DNA from: Meinhardsimonia xiamenensis
Lineage (GTDB): Bacteria > Pseudomonadota > Alphaproteobacteria > Rhodobacterales > Rhodobacteraceae
Length of the DNA stretch: 64,000 bases
Assembly: GCF_900102905.1 (NCBI RefSeq)
Contig: NZ_FNFV01000001.1
Coordinates: forward strand, 255,501 to 319,500
Reading direction: 5' to 3'
Part shown: piece after piece, positions 60,142 to 64,000 of the stretch
Numbering within the stretch: position 1 is the stretch's first letter
Layout of the letters: each line of letters starts with the position of its first letter
Made by a program: the position numbers and the translations under genes
The notes under the pieces: generated by a model
Seen by the model: the letters and a program-made list of their open reading frames with translations, nothing else
Databases searched by the model: none
What the model was told of the DNA's origin: nothing

Positions 60142-62262
60142 ATGATCGAAGCTGACGACCTGATCCAGCTGGTCCGCAACTACAATCCGCGCACCGATGA
60201 GGCGCTGATCCGCAAGGCCTACGACTTCGGCAAGCGGATGCACGAGGGGCAGTTCCGCCGCTCGGGCGAGCCCTATTTTTCCCATCCCGTCGCGGTGGCG
60301 GCGATTCTCACAGAGATGCGGCTTGACGATGCCACAATCGTCACCGCGCTTCTGCACGACACCATCGAGGACACCCGCGCGTCCTACGCGGATATCGCGC
60401 GCGAGTTCGGCGCCGAGATCGCCGAGCTGGTCAATGGCGTGACCAAGCTGACCAACCTGCAGCTCAGCTCGTCGGAGACCAAGCAGGCGGAGAACTTCCG
60501 CAAGCTGTTCATGGCGATGTCGAAGGATCTGCGGGTGATCCTCGTCAAGCTCGCCGACCGGCTGCACAACATGCGCACCATACGCTCGATGCCGCAGGCC
60601 AAGCAGGTGCAGAAGGCCCGCGAGACGATGGAGATCTTCGCGCCGCTCGCCGGCCGGATGGGCATGCAGTGGATGCGCGAGGAGCTCGAGGATCTGGCCT
60701 TCAGGGTGCTCAACCCCGAGGCGCGCAACTCGATCATCCGCCGCTTCATCACCCTGCAGCGCGAGGCGGGCGACGTCATCAACCAGATCACCGGCGACAT
60801 CCGTCTCGAGCTCGAGAAGGCCGGCATCGAGGCCGATGTGTTCGGGCGCGCAAAGAAGCCCTATTCGATCTGGCGCAAGATGCAGGCGAAGGAGACGACC
60901 TTCTCGCGGCTCTCCGACATCTACGGCTTTCGCATCATCACCCGCAGCGAGGATGACTGCTACCGCGTGCTCGGCGTGATTCATCGCCGCTGGCGTGCTG
61001 TGCCGGGGCGGTTCAAGGACTACATCAGCCAGCCGAAGTCCAACGGCTACCGCTCGATTCACACCACCGTTTCGGGGCGCGACGGCAAGCGGGTGGAGGT
61101 GCAGATCCGCACCCGCGAGATGCACGAGGTGGCCGAGGCCGGCGTTGCCGCCCACTGGGCCTATCGCGACGGCGTGCCCACCGCGAACCCCTTTGCCGTT
61201 GACCCGGCCAACTGGCTCGCCTCGCTGACCGAACGCTTCGGCAACGGCGAGGATCACGACGAGTTTCTCGAGCACGTCAAGCTCGAGATGTATTCCGACC
61301 AGGTGTTCTGCTTCACCCCCAAGGGCGATGTGGTGAAGCTGCCCCGCGGCGCGACGCCGCTCGATTTCGCCTATGCCATCCATACCCGCATCGGCGATTC
61401 CTGCGTCTCGGCCAAGGTGGACGGCTTGCGCGTGCCGCTCTGGACGCGCCTGAGAAACGGCCAGTCGGTGGAGATCATCACCGCCGAGGGCCAGCGGCCG
61501 CAGGCAACGTGGCTTGACCTTGTGGTCACGGGCCGCGCCAAGGCCGCGATCCGCCGCAGCCTGCGCGAGGAGGACCGGGAGCGATTCATCAAGCTGGGCC
61601 GGGAGCTTGCGCGCGTGGCCTTCGAGCATGTGGGCAAGCGCGCCACCGACAAGGCGCTTGCGACCGCCGCGCGGCAGATGGGGCTTGAGAGCCGCGACGA
61701 GCTTCTCGCCCGGCTGGGGTCGGCCGAGATTTCCGCCCGCGAGGTGGTGAACGTCCTCTATCCCGAACTGAGCGACCGTGAGGGGGAGTATGTGGAGCCC
61801 TCACGCTCGGTCATCGGGCTTTCGCCGGGGGAAAGCTTCCGGCGCGCGGAGTGCTGTCAGCCGGTGCCGGGCGAGCGCATCGTCGGCATCACCTACCGCG
61901 GCAAGGGGGTGGTGGTGCACGCCATCGACTGCCCGGCGCTGGCCGAGTTCGAGAACGACAACGACCGCTGGGTCGATCTGCGCTGGCAGCCGGGCAAGTA
62001 CCCGCCGGTGCACACCGTCAGCCTCGATCTGACCATCGCCAATGACGCGGGCGTTCTGGGGCGCATCTGCACGTTGATCGGCGAGCAGAAGGCAAATATC
62101 TCCGATCTGCAGTTCATTGACCGGAAACCGGACTTTTACCGTCTCATTGTTGACGTCGATCTGAGGGACGCTGAGCACCTGCACGCTCTGATGGTTGCGC
62201 TCGAGGCGGAATCGGATGTCGCCGCGCTGGCGCGCCATCGCGACATCAAGCGCAAACCCTGA
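60142..62262 (+). CDS. rsh: Bifunctional (p)ppGpp synthetase/hydrolase (RelA/SpoT homologue)
   Basis: Stringent-response enzyme of 706 residues. The N-terminal HD hydrolase domain is intact (FSHPVAVAAIL; His72-Asp73 in LLHDTIEDT; KLADRLHNMRT). The synthetase domain follows with AKKPYSIWRKM, YGFRIIT and YRSIHTTV. TGS (VFCFTPKGDVVKLPRGATPL), helical and zinc-finger regions and a C-terminal ACT domain (about residues 630-700) complete it. Intact HD and synthetase motifs suggest that both activities operate. It is cotranscribed with rpoZ. Confidence 0.96.
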   Translation: MIEADDLIQLVRNYNPRTDEALIRKAYDFGKRMHEGQFRRSGEPYFSHPVAVAAILTEMRLDDATIVTALLHDTIEDTRASYADIAREFGAEIAELVNGVTKLTNLQLSSSETKQAENFRKLFMAMSKDLRVILVKLADRLHNMRTIRSMPQAKQVQKARETMEIFAPLAGRMGMQWMREELEDLAFRVLNPEARNSIIRRFITLQREAGDVINQITGDIRLELEKAGIEADVFGRAKKPYSIWRKMQAKETTFSRLSDIYGFRIITRSEDDCYRVLGVIHRRWRAVPGRFKDYISQPKSNGYRSIHTTVSGRDGKRVEVQIRTREMHEVAEAGVAAHWAYRDGVPTANPFAVDPANWLASLTERFGNGEDHDEFLEHVKLEMYSDQVFCFTPKGDVVKLPRGATPLDFAYAIHTRIGDSCVSAKVDGLRVPLWTRLRNGQSVEIITAEGQRPQATWLDLVVTGRAKAAIRRSLREEDRERFIKLGRELARVAFEHVGKRATDKALATAARQMGLESRDELLARLGSAEISAREVVNVLYPELSDREGEYVEPSRSVIGLSPGESFRRAECCQPVPGERIVGITYRGKGVVVHAIDCPALAEFENDNDRWVDLRWQPGKYPPVHTVSLDLTIANDAGVLGRICTLIGEQKANISDLQFIDRKPDFYRLIVDVDLRDAEHLHALMVALEAESDVAALARHRDIKRKP

Positions 62263-62297
62263 GGCAGGGGCGGGACTGGACGGGCAAGAAAACCACA

Positions 62298-62972
62298 ATG
62301 GTCTTCAAGCGCAGAGATCGGCGAACCTGGCTGCAGCGGATCGGGGACGCCATCTATCCGCGCGGCGGCTGGCTGCGCGCGGCCAGCTATGTGTGGCACC
62401 GTCTGCGCCGGTTGCCCGATCCGCCGCACAAGATTGCCCGGGGCGTGGCTGTCGGCATCTTCGTGAGCTTCACGCCGTTCTTCGGCTTTCACTTTCTTCT
62501 GGCGGCCGGTCTTGCGCTGCTTGTCCAGGGAAATGTGCTGGCCGCGCTTCTGGCCACCTTCGTGGGCAATCCGCTGACCTTTCCGCTCATCGCCACGCTG
62601 AGCCTCGAGGTCGGCAACGCCATTCTCAACCTTCCCGGCGGCATGCCGCTGCCACATGTCGTGAGCGCCTTCTCGCACGCATCCGTCGAGCTTTGGTCGA
62701 ATTTCACCGCCATCTTCGACGAGCGCACCGCGCATTGGGACAATCTGGCCGAGTTCTGGCACACGGTGTTCGTTCCCTACGCCGTGGGCGGGATACTTCC
62801 CGGGCTGTTTTTCGGCATGCTGGGCTACTGGCTGACCCTGCCGGCGGTGACGGCCTATCAGAAGCGCCGCGCCCGCAAGCTGCGCGACCGGCACGCACGG
62901 CGTCGGGCCGAGGCGCTGGCACAGGGTGCCATTCACCGCGAGAGGCAGGGCGCCGCTGCGGGGCGCGAATGA
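62298..62972 (+). CDS. DUF2062 membrane protein
   Basis: A 224-residue inner-membrane protein. The DUF2062 pattern is present: [40 protein letters not shown] and a later glycine-rich helix [15 protein letters not shown]. Two or three hydrophobic segments are predicted, with a basic cytoplasmic N-terminus and a basic tail. Function unknown. It lies 35 bases after rsh, in the usual order rsh-DUF2062-pdxJ seen in relatives. Confidence 0.9.
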   Translation: MVFKRRDRRTWLQRIGDAIYPRGGWLRAASYVWHRLRRLPDPPHKIARGVAVGIFVSFTPFFGFHFLLAAGLALLVQGNVLAALLATFVGNPLTFPLIATLSLEVGNAILNLPGGMPLPHVVSAFSHASVELWSNFTAIFDERTAHWDNLAEFWHTVFVPYAVGGILPGLFFGMLGYWLTLPAVTAYQKRRARKLRDRHARRRAEALAQGAIHRERQGAAAGRE

Positions 62973-63048
62973 ACCGCGTGGCCCGCATTCCGGTCGTGCC
63001 GAAAAGCAATTAGACTGCCGCCCGAATCCCGGCTCAAGGAACCGTTCC

Positions 63049-63813
63049 ATGGCTCAGAGCAAGACCTCGGCGCGCCTGCGTCTCGGTGTGAACATCGACC
63101 ATGTCGCCACCCTGCGCAACGCGCGCGGCGGCAGCCTGCCCGACCCGGTGCGCGCCGCGCTTCTGGCCGAAAAGGCCGGCGCCGATGGCATCACCGCCCA
63201 TCTGCGGGAGGACCGCCGGCACATCGTCGATGACGACATCGCGCGGCTGATGGAGGTGCTCACCAAGCCGCTCAACCTCGAGATGGCCGCGACCGATGAA
63301 ATGCAGGCCATTGCGCTCCGCCACCGCCCGCACGCCGTCTGTCTCGTGCCCGAGCGGCGGGAGGAGCGCACCACCGAGGGCGGGCTCGAGGTGGCCGGCG
63401 ACGAAGCGCGGCTGAAGGCCTTCATCGCGCCGCTGCGCGAGGCGGGCTGCCGGGTGTCGCTCTTCATCGCGGCTGACCGCGCGCAGGTGGAGGCGGCGCA
63501 TCGCGTGGGCGCGGCGGTGGTGGAGCTTCACACCGGCGCCTACTGCGATTTTCACGCCGAGGGCCGCCAGCGCGAGCGCGACGAGGAGCTTCAGCGGCTC
63601 AGCGAGATGGCGACATATGCGCATTCGCTCGGCCTCGAGGTGCACGCGGGCCACGGGCTCACCTACGACACCGTCGGCCCCGTCGCCGCCCTGCCGGAAG
63701 TGCGCGAGCTCAACATCGGCCATTTCCTGATCGGCGAGGCGGTGTTCGTGGGACTCGCGGCGGCGATTTCCGAGATGCGCCGGAGGATGGACGCGGCACG
63801 CGGCGGGATCTGA
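63049..63813 (+). CDS. pdxJ: Pyridoxine 5'-phosphate synthase
   Basis: TIM-barrel enzyme of 254 residues that makes pyridoxine 5'-phosphate from 1-deoxyxylulose 5-phosphate and an aminoacetone phosphate. Landmarks: [33 protein letters not shown] (active-site His), [27 protein letters not shown] and [12 protein letters not shown]. The ATG is downstream of AAGGA; start chosen by homology rather than a longer frame into the previous gene. Confidence 0.96.
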   Translation: MAQSKTSARLRLGVNIDHVATLRNARGGSLPDPVRAALLAEKAGADGITAHLREDRRHIVDDDIARLMEVLTKPLNLEMAATDEMQAIALRHRPHAVCLVPERREERTTEGGLEVAGDEARLKAFIAPLREAGCRVSLFIAADRAQVEAAHRVGAAVVELHTGAYCDFHAEGRQRERDEELQRLSEMATYAHSLGLEVHAGHGLTYDTVGPVAALPEVRELNIGHFLIGEAVFVGLAAAISEMRRRMDAARGGI

Positions 63814-63826
63814 GCGAGGTAAGGAA

Positions 63827-64000
63827 ATGGAACGGCTTTCCCTGGTGGTGCCGGCATTGCTTCTCGCGGGGTTGCTTTCAGTCTCTTCGGCCGCCGCGCA
63901 GGAGGTCAGCGCCTGCGACTGGCGCAGTTCGGCGGAGAATCTTCCCGAACCGTGGGAGCGGCACACGCGCAGCTTTGCCAATGGGGATGTGCGCATCGCC
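63827..64000 (+). CDS. Exported protein of unknown function, cut by the window end
   Basis: The first 58 codons of a gene that continues past the window. MERLSLVVPALLLAGLLSVS is a signal peptide with cleavage near SSAAAQ. The visible mature part includes VSACDWRSSAENLPEPWERH and TRSFANGDVRIA. It follows pdxJ by 13 bases with AAGGA before the ATG, so it is probably cotranscribed. I recognise no domain in the visible part. Confidence 0.75.
   Translation, partial: MERLSLVVPALLLAGLLSVSSAAAQEVSACDWRSSAENLPEPWERHTRSFANGDVRIA

Overview
This 64 kb GC-rich window looks like chromosome of an alphaproteobacterium, most likely of the order Rhodobacterales. The call rests on gene content and order: ispH-rnhA, rpoZ followed by one bifunctional relA/spoT homologue, DUF2062 and pdxJ, a fused NuoE/NuoF-type formate dehydrogenase subunit, an RTX-Hint protein, and an FNR/FnrL-type box before ppsA. 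No insertion sequence, phage gene or CRISPR array was seen. One RNA gene is present, tRNA-Ser(GGA), with an encoded CCA end.

Layout. 0.1-5.4 kb: tamB-tamA outer-membrane assembly pair (minus strand). 5.5-17.7 kb: a sugar-uptake and catabolism locus in four transcription units around two divergent promoters. It holds an FGGY kinase, an M42 metallopeptidase (SgcX-like), a BtpA/SgcQ protein, an aldo-keto reductase, a fuconolactonase-like amidohydrolase, a MalFGK-type ABC transporter with a Tat-exported binding protein, a FucU/RbsD mutarotase and a ribokinase. It contains no regulator, aldolase or sugar-acid dehydratase. 17.7-22.7 kb: an exported glycerophosphodiester phosphodiesterase convergent with a phnDCEE transporter; both units carry PhoB-box-like repeats. 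22.8-31.3 kb: tRNA-Ser and assorted metabolism, including mnmD divergent from an FAD oxidoreductase, and a lytic transglycosylase. 31.5-37.2 kb: dapA, smpB, an sseA-aminotransferase-rhodanese operon, and glnK-amtB. 37.4-39.6 kb: a class A penicillin-binding protein.

39.6-48.5 kb is a molybdenum-enzyme block. NAD-dependent formate dehydrogenase (fdsGB fusion and fdsA) sits beside tusA, moeA (with an unusual N-terminal domain), mobB, mobA and a DUF2478 gene. Together these make, sulfurate and insert the bis-MGD cofactor. 48.5-54.3 kb: a phosphotransferase, an RTX-Hint protein preceded by a gene-poor stretch, and ppsA. 54.3-58.9 kb: an orphan ParA, trxC (its Shine-Dalgarno lies in a perfect inverted repeat), a universal stress protein, an L,D-transpeptidase, rnhA, ispH and a NYN protein. 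59.1-64 kb: folK, rpoZ, rsh, a DUF2062 gene, pdxJ and the start of a secreted protein cut by the window edge.

The points most worth following are the trxC hairpin, the Pho-box pair and the phnD micro-ORF, the sgc-like sugar locus with shared operator-like sites, the MoeA fusion, and the structured spacer inside the formate dehydrogenase operon.
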